A stretch of 64,000 nt of DNA from Zygnema cylindricum (taxonomy: Eukaryota; Streptophyta; Zygnematophyceae; Zygnematales; Zygnemataceae), in assembly GCA_037447655.1 (NCBI GenBank), contig JBBHKE010001564.1, positions 247,768-311,767 of the forward strand. The letters run 5' to 3'. The stretch's first letter is position 1. Every line of letters begins with the position of its first letter. The position numbers and the translations under genes were made by a program. Shown here one piece after another: positions 46,101 to 56,857 of the stretch. Below the pieces are notes generated by a model. It made no database searches. It had not been told where the DNA came from and saw only the letters and a program-made list of their open reading frames with translations.

Positions 46101-47031
46101 CGGTAATCTTCATTATCTTTTAACTATGAGATGATAAATTCGTAAGTTAACTTTCTTTTAGCTCTCAAAATCTCTTTGAGATGGACAAGTTTATCCGGCA
46201 AGGCATTTAGAAAGCCGACAACTTTATCTGCCTCAGTGACAATCCGACCGGTAGCTGCAAGTCGCTCCACAATTATATTGAAACGTTTAAACGCATCTCC
46301 GATCGACTCATTCGGATTCATTTTTGAAATTTAGAAATTCCGTATAAGCATGTTGGCCGCGATTCTGAATTCCTTTTCCAAAGTCATTTTGGATGGCCCG
46401 CCATCGCTCATGTGTAGAATCATGTGTCAGAAAATAGTCATGAACTGCGGGCGTGCAAGTTTGCATCAACCCTGTGAAGGCGGCAACATTCCTTCGTCTC
46501 CATTTATTCATCGCCTTTCGATCAGAAATCAGAAATCAGCGTAGGCTCTTGTAGCTATCTTCGAAAGACGCCGAAAGACGAGCTGTCTTTTGATATATGT
46601 CTTCCACGTAATTCGTAATTCGTTAATTTGGAAAGAACGACCTTGCTAGGCATCTGCATGAGTTTTGGGTCTTCCTCATTACTGTCTTCCTCTAAGTCAG
46701 ACTCAACTTCCGCCCCAAATTTCCCCTTTCGAATTCCTTCTCTTCGTCTTTAGTTTCTCCTTTAATGTATCCGCTGGCCTGCTCCCCTAAGGGGCAGCCA
46801 AGAGCACACTCTAAAAAACACCACTCAATAATGTCTGAAGTCGCTCCTCCGTCAAAAATGCTCCTGAGCCTCTCTTTTGAGCCTCTCTTTTTACCTCCTG
46901 TTGTACAGAAGAGTCTGTAGGAAGATTATCCTCTTATTCTTCCTCAAATTGGGCATCACTTAAGCTCCTACGACTCGGTTCTAGAGTGTCAAACTGTGGA
47001 GCTGCAGACTTTTTCTTCTTTCCTCCCATGG
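43130..47031 (-). pseudogene. decayed Ty1/copia polyprotein (gag to reverse transcriptase)
   Basis: On the minus strand an ATG at 47031 starts MGGKKKKSAAPQFDTLEPS. Gag follows to about 46124 (HDSTHERWRAIQNDFGKG, FKRFNIIVERLAATGRI), with stops. The protease motif DTGASHHACTN lies near 45640. Pre-integrase and integrase run about 45387-44100 (SVNLLSVPQI, TWHHQMCH, LTHVDLW, FVGYSSQGNLYCVYDP), and reverse transcriptase from 43519 (HQMDVETAFLN, then a degraded YVEDF where YVDD is expected). The order gag-PR-IN-RT is diagnostic of Ty1/copia. The C-terminal RT, RNase H and 3' LTR are missing, and frameshifts and stops are frequent. Dead copy. Confidence 0.85.
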
Positions 47032-47100
47032 CATCACCGCTTGTCACGGCTGTGTTGCCAATGACCGCTGCTAAGGACTCCTACCCGCGGCCGTACCAAT

Positions 47101-47231
47101 TGATACGAATTGGAAAACGACAAAGAAGCATTCAGAACATTACATCATCATATGCGGAAGCCGTACAGTCACCAAAGGAATCCACTGAATTCTACCAATC
47201 AAAGTCATATAAATAATTAGAGTATGTTACA
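47101..47231 (-). repeat. candidate 131-bp 5' LTR of the copia element
   Basis: On the minus strand it runs TGTAACATACTC to TTCGTATCA, just upstream of ATTGGTACGGCCGC, which sits where a primer site should be, 70 bp before the gag ATG. TATTTATATGAC inside could be the TATA box. There is no second LTR to compare and the primer site does not match initiator tRNA-Met beyond TTGGTA. Confidence 0.3.
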
Positions 47232-47458
47232 TCATATTTTCTTCCTTCTCCTTTTTCTGAATACTGAAAGTTGTATTACTCACTTTACTAAAATTCTTTA
47301 GACTCACCGACTTAAAACGACCACTAACATTTAAAGTGGAAACAAACATGAATGCGTTGCAAAACGTAGGCGGACGTGCGCCTAATCAGACAGTGCGCGC
47401 CGAAACTGAACGGCGCACTAAAACGAACCTAACAAAAACACCGAACTAAATAACATAA

Positions 47459-47529
47459 TTAACGTACAAGTACATCGCACTAAACAACATAAATTAACGT
47501 ACAAGTACACGGCACTAAACAACATAAAG
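47459..47529. repeat. minisatellite, left part
   Basis: Units of about 35 bp built on ACGTACAAGTACACCGCACT plus AAACAACATAAATTA. The array continues at 48071-48150 on the other side of an inserted TIR element. Confidence 0.8.
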
Positions 47530-48070
47530 TACACCGCGCATCGTTATTAGTGTAAAAGTCACTAATTTGGGTTCTTTAAATTTTGATTTTTTTCCTCAAA
47601 TAGGATACATGATTTTAATTTTTCCTTGACGTTCATTGAGGTACCGTACAAAATAGCGTAAAGAACTAAAGCTCAAAAAGATCTTAATAGCGTGGTGTAC
47701 GGACGATGTCAGACCGTACATAAATGTACATTTTCAAGTGAAAATTTTACAAAAAATGAATTAAATCGGACGCTTACGCATAGGAACGTGCGCTAAAAAA
47801 ACGGGATTGGTCTGACACGTAAATTAGTCTGACATGTACGGATACTTAAATTTCACTACGGTGTACGTTTTTTTATATTTTGTACGGATACATATAATAA
47901 TGTATATAATCGTACAGAAAATTCTCCATTTTTGCTGTTCCAAATTAGCGTTAACACTGAAATTAGAATAAACCTTTTTTTTTTAATTTTCAAATTCTTA
48001 ATTAGCGTCAATGACGGTATATTACTTACACACTATTTAAACTTTGACACTAATAACGATGCGCGGTGTA
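47530..48070. mobile_element. CACCGC-ended TIR element inserted in a minisatellite
   Basis: Ends TACACCGCGCATCGTTATTA and TAATAACGATGCGCGGTGTA; 541 bp. It is the reverse-orientation relative of 18892-19434, including the TTGGGTTCTTTAAATTTTGA block. Removing it together with one TA restores the minisatellite register, which identifies TA as the target duplication. Confidence 0.85.
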
Positions 48071-48150
48071 GCGTACAAGTATACCGCACTAAATAATATA
48101 AATTAACATACAAGTACACCGCAGTACACCGCACTAAACAACATAAATTA
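48071..48150. repeat. minisatellite, right part
   Basis: Continues the 35-bp units (GCGTACAAGTATACCGCACT and so on), with one short internal duplication of the GTACACCGCA segment. Confidence 0.75.
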
Positions 48151-48325
48151 GTGTACAGGACAACATGCAATGGACGAAATAAAGCAAACTACAAAAACTG
48201 AAGCCAGACTAACACTAACCAATTATGTAACAGAGTGTAAGACGTAACCAAAACTACATCTGATTTCCACAGCGAACCTAAGACTTACTGCCACCCATAG
48301 CAGCCACACTCACTACGACTACAAC

Positions 48326-48362
48326 CCTAAAACCCTAAAAACCCTAAAACACCCTAAAAACA
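48326..48362. repeat. short CCCTAAA-like run
   Basis: Five imperfect AACCCTAAA/ACCCTAAAA words. Similar to plant telomere repeat in composition but too short and irregular to be a telomere. Confidence 0.6.
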
Positions 48363-48491
48363 ACCCAACGGAGTCTATAAGAAACCTTTCCTTGAAATGT
48401 ATCGGCTTCCATGGAGTGCTCTGTCGTGTGAGCTACATTGCTTTCGCTTGCTTGCCTTAATAATAAGAACCATAATAATTTCAACAATCAC

Positions 48492-48625
48492 GTATATATA
48501 CACATATAAATACATACATATATATATAATATGTATATATGTATATATTTATATATGTATATATGTATATACATATATATATATATATATATATACATAT
48601 ATATACACACATATATATATGTATA
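48492..48625. repeat. TA-rich microsatellite
   Basis: TATATA with ACATA and TGTATA interruptions. Confidence 0.9.
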
Positions 48626-48698
48626 ACAATTTCAGTTATGTAAATAGTGGACTGTACTTTCCGAATGTATAATTGTGCGTACGCTATTTTTAATATGG

Positions 48699-49250
48699 TA
48701 CACCGCAAATCGCTATTAGAGCAAATAACGCTAATTCGGTGCCCTTTTTCAAAAAAAAAAACCTGAAATACAATCCATAATTCTATTTTTTCCATTATTC
48801 TAATTAGGGTTTTTTTCAATTAGCGTTAATAATGGAAGTACACTGTGATGGAAATAGTGTGGCGTACGGACAGGGTACCTCTGTACGAAATGGTACTTTT
48901 TTAATTACAAAGGCATAAAAAGACACTTAACATTATTGCGCACACATGTGAATGTGCAATGGAAGAAAGAGACGCAAACTCGTTGACAAAAATCACGTTC
49001 TCATATGTTCGTCCGTCGACCGTGTGAACAGCGCGACTGCGTACGAATTGTCAGATTTTGTACGGTTACACATATTACTGTAGACATCGAAAGGGCGGGT
49101 ATTTATTATTCAGGACAACCCAAATTATAATTAGGGATTAATTAGTATATATATATTTTTTCAAAAAAAAATAATTCCCGATTAATGTTAATAACACTAA
49201 TTTTTTTTTACGCTATTTATTCCTTTACTCTAATAGCGATTGACGGTGTA
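48699..49250. mobile_element. CACCGC-ended TIR element
   Basis: Ends TACACCGCAAATCGCTATTA and CTAATAGCGATTGACGGTGTA; 552 bp. Its left 200 bp recur in reverse at 55167-55405. Flanking sequence on both sides is shared with 49523-50143. Confidence 0.75.
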
Positions 49251-49281
49251 GTGTTGCTTCACGCCCCTTTACGTTGTACAG

Positions 49282-49480
49282 TACACCGCCAATGGCTATT
49301 AGAGTCAAGGATTAAATAGCGTCAAAAAATAATTAGCGTTATTGATTCTTATTTAGTGCAGACGTGGCACATTATGGTCCACGTCCTTAAATAGCGTTAT
49401 TAATTCTATTTCAGGTTTTGGGGTCAAAATTTAGGGGCACCGTATTAGCGTTATATACTCTAATAGCGATTGGCGGTGTA
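49282..49480. mobile_element. short (199-bp) CACCGC TIR element
   Basis: Ends TACACCGCCAATGGCTATTA and TAATAGCGATTGGCGGTGTA; the interior contains inverted TTAGCGTTAT words. It is the most compact complete copy in the window. Confidence 0.8.
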
Positions 49481-49522
49481 CTTTCCAAATGTGTAATTGT
49501 GCGTACGCTATTTTGAATATGG

Positions 49523-50143
49523 TACACCGCGAATCGTAATTAGAGTAAATAACGCTAATTCGGTCGCCCTAAATTTCGACTCTATCACCTTAAATAGAGT
49601 AAGTGATTCTAATTTTTTCATTATTCTATTTAAGGTAAGGTTTAAATAGCGTAATTTTTTTTAATATAGGTTCGTTTTAAATAGTGTGGAGTACAGACGA
49701 CGTCCGACCGTGCAAAATTGTACTTTTATAAGTAAAACGGTACAAATAATGATTTAATAGAATCACGCTCGCACGTGAAATCGCACTAAACAAAAAATCA
49801 ATCGTATCGAAAAAAAGTTGTTCACATAACTCTCGTCCGCCGACAACATCGTCGTCAGTGTGAACATTAACTGACATTCAGCGCGACAAATAGTTCTAAC
49901 GTCACAATGATGTCAAAACTATACGGATTGACAGATTTTGTACATCTATGTAATTTAGTGTTCATAATTTCAGCGCGGATAATTATTGCCGACATAACCC
50001 AATATAGAGTACTTAAATAAATTAGAGTAAACTTCCTCTGTGAAAAAGTTCTATCACATAAATAAGAGTTCATTACTCTAATTGTTTTTTTTTTGTTTTT
50101 TTACTCTAATTTTTTCATTACTCTAATTACGATTCGCGGTGTA
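49523..50143. mobile_element. CACCGC-ended TIR element
   Basis: Ends TACACCGCGAATCGTAATTA and TAATTACGATTCGCGGTGTA; 621 bp. The left flank (TGTAATTGTGCGTACGCTAT) and right flank (GTGTTGCTTCACGCCCCTTT) equal those of 48699-49250. Confidence 0.75.
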
Positions 50144-50178
50144 GTGTTGCTTCACGCCCCTTTACGTTGGTTCATCTG

Positions 50179-50380
50179 TTCGTGTACGAATACCTTTTGA
50201 CTATCCGAACACACTTTGTTCGTGTACGGATACCTTTTGACTATCCGAACACACTTTGTTCGTGTACGGATACCTTTTGACTATCCGAACACACTTTGTT
50301 CGTGTACGGATACCTTTTGACTATCCGAACACACTTTGTTCGTGTACGGATACCTTTTGACTATCCGAACACACTTTGTA
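50179..50380. repeat. 40-bp minisatellite, five copies
   Basis: Unit with GTGTACGGATACCTTTTGAC and TATCCGAACACACTTTGTTC halves, period exactly 40 bp. Copies begin at 50181, 50221, 50261, 50301 and 50341; only the first differs (GAA for GGA). Within each unit CGGATA and TATCCG form a small inverted repeat. Confidence 0.95.
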
Positions 50381-50875
50381 ATCATTGTACCCATTTTGTC
50401 TTTTAGCTTAGTGAAACATTATTATTGTTAATTACTCCCGTCGTACTTGTTCAGGCGTACGTCAAAATGTACATTCACAATATTTATAGTAGATTAATGA
50501 TTCTTTCATCCTATATTCCTTATACTAAATGTTCTTTTTGTCTTTTACTCTGCCATCCACCGACTTTGTCATTGGCCGTCACTAGTTATACCTTTTTGTA
50601 CTTTGCAACTTTGATTCTTTTGTCGATGGCGTGTACGTAGTCCACTCTAAATCTAGACTTAGGTTGAGTACTTAGCTTGTTCATTTATGTGCATTCAAAT
50701 TCACCGATTATAATGAGAAGACTTTTCTCCCCTGTGCTTCTCCTTTGTATTCTTCTTGTCTCCTTTTGTCTTTATCTTTTGCTTCGGTGTTCTTCTTTGC
50801 CATGGTTCCTCTCTCTTTTATCTTTGATGCCTTTCTCCGATTTCTCTCTTTTTCGCCCACCACGCCCTTACCTTC
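50381..50875. other. no gene recognised
   Basis: T-rich with C/T-rich stretches; open frames are Ser/Leu/Phe-rich composition artefacts. Confidence 0.35.
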
Positions 50876-51170
<295 letters not shown>

Positions 51171-51419
51171 AGTGTGTGTACAGTACCCAAGAAGACGGAT
51201 ATGAAGCATTGCTAAATTGTGCACATTTCCGTACCAAATGGTCATGGATTGCTTGTTACAAACTTACAGTCCAAAGAAATTCATTCTAGAACGACAACAA
51301 CGCTGCATTAATGGAACATCACTTCGGCAAATTGTAGACAAACATTGAGGAGAATATGAAAACAAATATTCATGTTGTGACACACCATCGACGTTTTTGC
51401 TTTTTTCGGGCACTGTGGA

Positions 51420-52364
51420 CTGTTTTACTCTTTCATTGTTGGTGAAGTGATTCCTACCTTCACTATCATTTTCCAAATAAGCTACAGAGAATCCCCCACC
51501 AATAAGGTGTTTGGTAAAAGTTTGACGATAAATATTTCTATTTGGTGAAGTAGTAAAGGACACACATTAAGTAACGTCCATGTTTAGGTCAAAGTTTGCC
51601 AATTTTCGCGATATCAATGTTTGTCTATTTTACATCTTCTAGGCGTAGGGATGCGGCAAGATTGTGAAATATCGTTTGCAATTTTGGTTCATTTACAACG
51701 CCAACATTTTATAATCATCTTTTTTTCTTGGGTATTAATTATGACAAATATAGTCCTTCAAAAATTAGATCTATGCAAACCAACAAGATCTCAAAACCTT
51801 CATGAATACATAAAGCTAGGATGATCCACAAACAGAAACACAGAAGCAAAATAGAGGTGTGTCCATCTTCCACAATCACACCTCAAACATACTTCATTTT
51901 CATATTGCTTGACTAATAAAACCACCGCATTTAAATTTTCCAGAAAGACATCTTCAACTAAAACTTCGTAAAAATCGCTGAAAAGTTTATCTACACCTTG
52001 GCCAAAATCAGCAAATAAACCACAAAAGAACCCAGTAGTAGGACAAAATATGCTTATTTCCTGAATAATCTACACAAAAATATATACATAAATATATCCT
52101 TCTAAGTCATTATTCTATATTTTTTGAATGATAAGCATAGTATAAATGGACAACATAAACGTTTAAATGACCAAAACAACAAGCAATGCAAAATACGTAG
52201 ACTCTAGCCCTACACTAGAACACCTTTTTCAACCTTTAATAAAACATTTTTACATTTAATCGTTTTCTCCATCTTGTGGAAAATTTCTAGTTACAAATTG
52301 CTATTTCCACTACTAGAATCCAAATTGTATTTATGCACGTGAACAATTAATAAAAAGAACAAAT
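51420..52364 (-). repeat. 3' flank of LRR pseudogene copy a
   Basis: Collinear with 53420-54363, the flank of copy b (shared CAACATTTTATAATCA and TTTCTTGGGTATT blocks). It forms the left half of the first 2-kb tandem duplication unit. Non-coding. Confidence 0.75.
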
Positions 52365-53400
52365 CTATTTGTTTCTCATTTTCAAGATTTTATAGGGTTT
52401 GCTGCTGCATTCTGACGAAGTACGTTGCAAACCATTATAGCAACTCAGGGTTGAATTTGATAAAGTAAAACAATTCAGACTCACTATAATGTTGCAAAAA
52501 CTAAAATTAGCCCAACCTATTTGAGGTGTCCCTGATAAATAATTAGAGGAAACGTCGACAAAGAGATCCATCGCGCTTCCAAACTGAATTTTTAAAGATC
52601 CATTTAAGTAGTTGTTACGAACATTAAGAAAAACGGCATTGACCAAGTATCCTAAAGAGGTGGGAATCGATCCAGCGAGAAGATTGAAAGATAAATCTAC
52701 ATATTGAAGACTCGTCAAACTGCCAATTCCTGTTGGGATATTGCCCGTTAAATGATTCCGATAAAGCGCTAGTCACCTCAAATTTGAAAGATTGGTTATA
52801 GAATTTGAAATTTCGCCAATAAAGTCATTGGAGGAAAGGTCCAATTCTTGCAACTTCGAAAGTCTATATATGGTCGAAGGAATGACCGAACTCAAAATAT
52901 TATCGGATAGATCCAATTTCAATAGAGAAGTCAGATTTCCGATGGAGGGAGACAAAACTCCTATTAAACCCTTCTTGGGTAAAAATAATCCCACTATTTG
53001 GCGACGAGAGTCGCATTCTATTCCAGCCCGAGAACACCATTTCCAGACTTTCCCCAACATCCCCCATGTGTCCAAAGCCCCCTTAGGATCGAATAAAATG
53101 GCATTCTTAATATCTAAAAGGGAAGAGAGGATAGGGTCTAAAGTTGGAGGGGGAGGTGGATTGGAAAGGACTGGTGAGGGTGGGGGAGGAGGAAGTGTTG
53201 GCGGAGTGGGAGGACGAGGCACAAGAGGAGGGATTGGAGTGAGAGGAGGTGGAGGGAGTGGTAGGGATGGAGGTGGGTGACAAGGGTTAGAGAATGGAGG
53301 AGGGGGAAGAGATAAAGGAATTCCTGGGCAGGTCCAGTTATTTATGGGATTGCCACTGGCACAAGAGCAAACTGGTTGAGATTTATTGAAAGAGCAAACT
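52365..53400 (-). pseudogene. LRR pseudogene copy a (truncated, premature stop)
   Basis: Read on the minus strand, homology to the LRR gene begins mid-EGF at VCSFNKSQPVCSCASGNP (about 53400), continues through the Pro-rich linker and second LRR domain, and ends NSTLSCYNGLQRT plus a short tail. An in-frame TGA at 52775-52773 sits where copy b has CGA (Arg), so the second LRR domain is cut after three repeats; the frame is otherwise open to 52365. The signal peptide and the whole first LRR domain are missing and unrelated sequence lies upstream. Confidence 0.85.
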
Positions 53401-53419
53401 CGTTTGCTCATTTTACCGT

Positions 53420-54363
53420 GGGTGACGCAATTTCTACCTTGAGTATCATTTTCCAGATTCTGTACGCAAAAACTCCCACCAATCAAGTGCAACGCAGAAG
53501 TTGGCGATAAATATTATTATTTGGTAAAGCGGTAAAAGGTATACATTAGTTGACGTCCATGTTTGGTCAACGTTTGCCAATTTTCACGAAATCAATATTT
53601 GTCGATTTTCCGCCTTCTAGGTGTACCGATGTACCCGTCACAAAATATTGTTTGCAATATTGGTCAATAAACAAAACCAACATTTTATGATCAAGTTTCT
53701 TTCTTGGGTATTCACTTTTGACGAATATAGTCTTTGGAAAAATTAGACCTATGCTAAGCAGCAAGATCTCAACTAAATACAACTATGGTGATTGTCTCTC
53801 TTTTTCTCATTACAATCAACGATTTTGCATCACTTCAAATATTTTTCGGCTAAAAGTCAAGCCACAGGGCATCTCCAACAAACATCTTTCAAAAATACTT
53901 CATTCTCAATTGAAATGTCGTTGAGGAAAACACCATATTTAAATATTCTTGAAAGTCAACTACCACTAAAAACTCGTAGAAAACACAAAGAAGTCCATCT
54001 AGAATTTTTTCAAAAAGAGCAGTACACCACAAAAGCACTCAAAAATAGGCCAAAATATGCTCATACCTTCCATAAACTATGCAAAATACCCTAAAAACTT
54101 ATTTTCAAATTATTATGTGATTAGCTTATAAACGATCCATGAACATAATAATTAGCAATGCAAAATATGTCGACACTAGCCCTACATTAAAACACGTCTT
54201 TCAACCTTCCCTGTAGCATTTTGTATTTAATAACCTTCTCCCATCTTGTGAAGAGTTTCTAGGTACAAATTTTTATGTCCACCGTTCGATTCCAAATTGT
54301 ATTTATCCACGTGGGAAAAATATATATATAGGAATTTTTATTTTTTTTCCATTTCAAGATTTT
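53420..54363 (-). repeat. 3' flank of LRR pseudogene copy b
   Basis: Second copy of the flank at 51420-52364. Copy a begins directly after it on the minus strand, so the unit boundary is near 53400-53420. Confidence 0.75.
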
Positions 54364-55166
54364 CTAGGGTTTGCTGTTGCATTCGGATGGAGTACGTTGC
54401 AAACCATTATAACAACTCAGGGTTGAATTTGATAAAGTAAAGCAATTCAGACTCACTATAATGTTGCAAAAACTAAAGTTAGCCCACCCTATTTGAGGTG
54501 TCCCTGATAAATAATTAGAGGAAACGTCGACAAAGAGATCCATCGCACTCACAAACTGAATTTTTAAATTCCCAACTAAGTAATTACTACGAACACTAAG
54601 AAAGACAGCATTGACAAGGGATCCTAAAGATGTGGGAATCGATCCAGTGAGACGATTGGAAGATAAATCTACATATTGAAGATTTGTCAAGTTGCCGATT
54701 CCATTTGGAATACTGCTTGTTAATTGATTCCGATAAAGCATTTGTCGCCTCAAATTTTTGAGACTGGTTACGGAATTTGATATTCCACCGATAAATTCAT
54801 TTGAAGAAAGGTCCAATTCTTGCAACTTCGAAAGAGTATATATGGTCGAGGGAATGACAGAACTCAAAATATTATCGGATAGATCCAATTTCAATAGAGA
54901 AGTCAGATTTCCGATGGAGGGAGACAAAACGCCTATTAAACCCTTCTTGGGTAAAGATAATCCCACTATTTGGCGACGAGAGTCGCATTCTATTCCGGCC
55001 CAAGAACACCATTTCCCGACTTTCCCCACCATCCCCCATGTGTCCAAAGCCCCCTTAGGATCGAATAAAATGGCATTCTTAATATCTAAAAGGAAAGAGA
55101 GGATAGGGTCTAAAGTTGGAGGGGGAGGTGGATTGGAAAGGACTGGTGAGGGTGGGGGAGGAGGAA
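54364..55166 (-). pseudogene. LRR pseudogene copy b (5'-truncated, second domain intact)
   Basis: It encodes the end of the Pro-rich linker (PPPPPSPVLSNPPPPP), N-cap LDPILSFLLDIKNAIL, WCSWAGIECD and five or six LRRs (LTSLLKLDLSDN, LSKLQELDLSSN, LTNLQYVDLSSN) to the cysteine-containing tail without a stop. The C-terminal half is therefore intact, and it is the best reference for the 10-nt loss in the gene at 20324. At 55166 the homology ends exactly where a CACCGC-family fragment begins, so no start codon, signal peptide or first LRR domain remains. Confidence 0.85.
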
Positions 55167-55405
55167 GTACATTAAATGACTTTTTGTACATTTTTATTTC
55201 GAAAAGTACATTTTGGTATGGACAAACCTTGTCCGTGCACCACACTATAAACATCGCAGTGTACTTCCGTTATTAACGCTAATTAACAAAAGAACCCTAA
55301 AAGGTGTAAAGGAAAAAATAGAATTATGGATTGTATTTCAGGTTTTTTTTTTTTTTTTAAGGCATCGAATTGGCGTTATTTACTCTAATAGCGATTGGCG
55401 GTGTA
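55167..55405 (-). mobile_element. half of a CACCGC element abutting LRR copy b
   Basis: Reverse copy of 48699-48905: right edge GCGATTGGCGGTGTA (ending 55405), with internal AAATAGAATTATGGATTGTA and CCACACTATAAAC blocks. The other terminus is absent, so insertion followed by deletion, or a break at the LRR gene, is likely. Confidence 0.65.
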
Positions 55406-55828
55406 GCGAGATCATGTGAATGTGCAATCAAAATTAAAAAATCAAACTACAACGTGAAAAGACCCGTTCGCATGTGTTCATCAATCGACCGCGTGGTCGA
55501 CCGAGTGAACATAAAACATGCTTATATGTGAAAATTTACAAATTTTGAAGTAGAACAACATTATTGACTCAACTTTGACGTTGGCGTCTTAACTGTTAAC
55601 CCCAATATTTACTGATTTCACCTTAATTAAGGTTCCGTGAAGTAATTATAGTAAAAATTAAATCTATTTTAGGATCTCGGCTTGTTTTCCATTAAACTTT
55701 ACCCTAATATTGGGCAAATTTACTTCCAAATAGAGTATTTTTTTACGTTAATATGGGTGGATGTTCAAAAGGGCCCACAAATTATCGTCAATAAATATAA
55801 AAAAAATAGAGTAAAAGTACAACAGTTG
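55406..55828. other. no gene; element-like remnant
   Basis: 55412-55510 resembles the interior of 48699-49250 (CATGTGAATGTGCAAT, CATGTGTTCATC, GACCG..GTGAAC). Otherwise nothing recognised. Confidence 0.4.
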
Positions 55829-55833
55829 GTGTT

Positions 55834-56808
55834 TGTAATAGGATCTCCTACCTCTCAAAAAATCCCATTACAACAAACATTTCAACCACACATTCCACAC
55901 ATTGGAAAATACACATCCACATTGGAAAGCACTCACATAAGGATAAACTTTAAATTAGAAAAAGCTTCTGTCCACATAACATTGGCTTGGTCTCTTGCCC
56001 TCGTGGCACAGCCCTTCTTTTAAAGTGTTTTCCTCTACTCTCCACTCTTAAACAATTCTATCTCTTAACTACTAAAACACTACTTAGTTAGTAAGAGATT
56101 TCAATGCCAAAATGCCACCTCTCCAATTTGGTTTTAATCACTCAGGACCAAGATCAGTCGGAATTTCCACAAACTTTCCCCAAAGGAAAAGGTGTTTACT
56201 CTCCTCTTATACTTCACTATTTATCCATCATCGCCTTGGACCAGCCAGGCCAGAGTCAACGCTCCGCTGAACAGGTTTTACCTGGGCGAATCATTGATCG
56301 GCAAGGACTCGAACTGACCAATGCAAAAACGTACGAAATCTCTTACTAACTACGTAGCATTTCTAACCAATCAAATGCTACGTTTCACTACGTAACATTT
56401 ACGTGCAAAAGTGCGCGCCAAACGAAACGCGATTTCGCACGAACGTGCGTCGCAAATTTCGCACGCGAAACTTCCAACTTAATTTTATAAAGTGAAAGTG
56501 ATGTTTCCTACTAAAATTTGTACGAAATGAACCATCGTGCGTACCAAACGAAATATTGATTTCATTTAGTACTTTATAAACTTACGGCTTAAATTCCGCG
56601 GCTAGTTTGACCCTTAATTCGTAACAATGAAAATTGAATCGTTATTTTGACCTCGCGCTGTCGCCTAAATACACCAAACACTATATCATTTAAAATACGA
56701 CCCCAAATCGTGCGATTCTTTTGCGGACATCTATCAAATTCAAAACTCTATTTTCGTAAAACTTAAATACTCATTTACAAACAAGTTCGATCCGGAATTA
56801 CTGTTACG
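55834..56808 (-). repeat. 3' LTR of the Ty3 element (975 bp)
   Basis: Matches 62667-63766 throughout except for one 125-bp block present once here and twice there. The inner terminus has a point change (ACGTAAC for TGTAAC). TATAAGAG at 56211-56204 on the minus strand is the likely core promoter. Confidence 0.9.
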
Positions 56809-56857
56809 TCATCCCAGCCTTTTATTTAACTGACCTCAGTTAAAACACATTTCATTC

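Noticed and set aside
48326-48362. Interstitial telomere or chromosome end
   Set aside because: Only five irregular CCCTAAA-like words, interrupted and not extended.
50179-50380. CRISPR array
   Set aside because: Units are directly contiguous 40-mers without spacers, in a eukaryotic genome.
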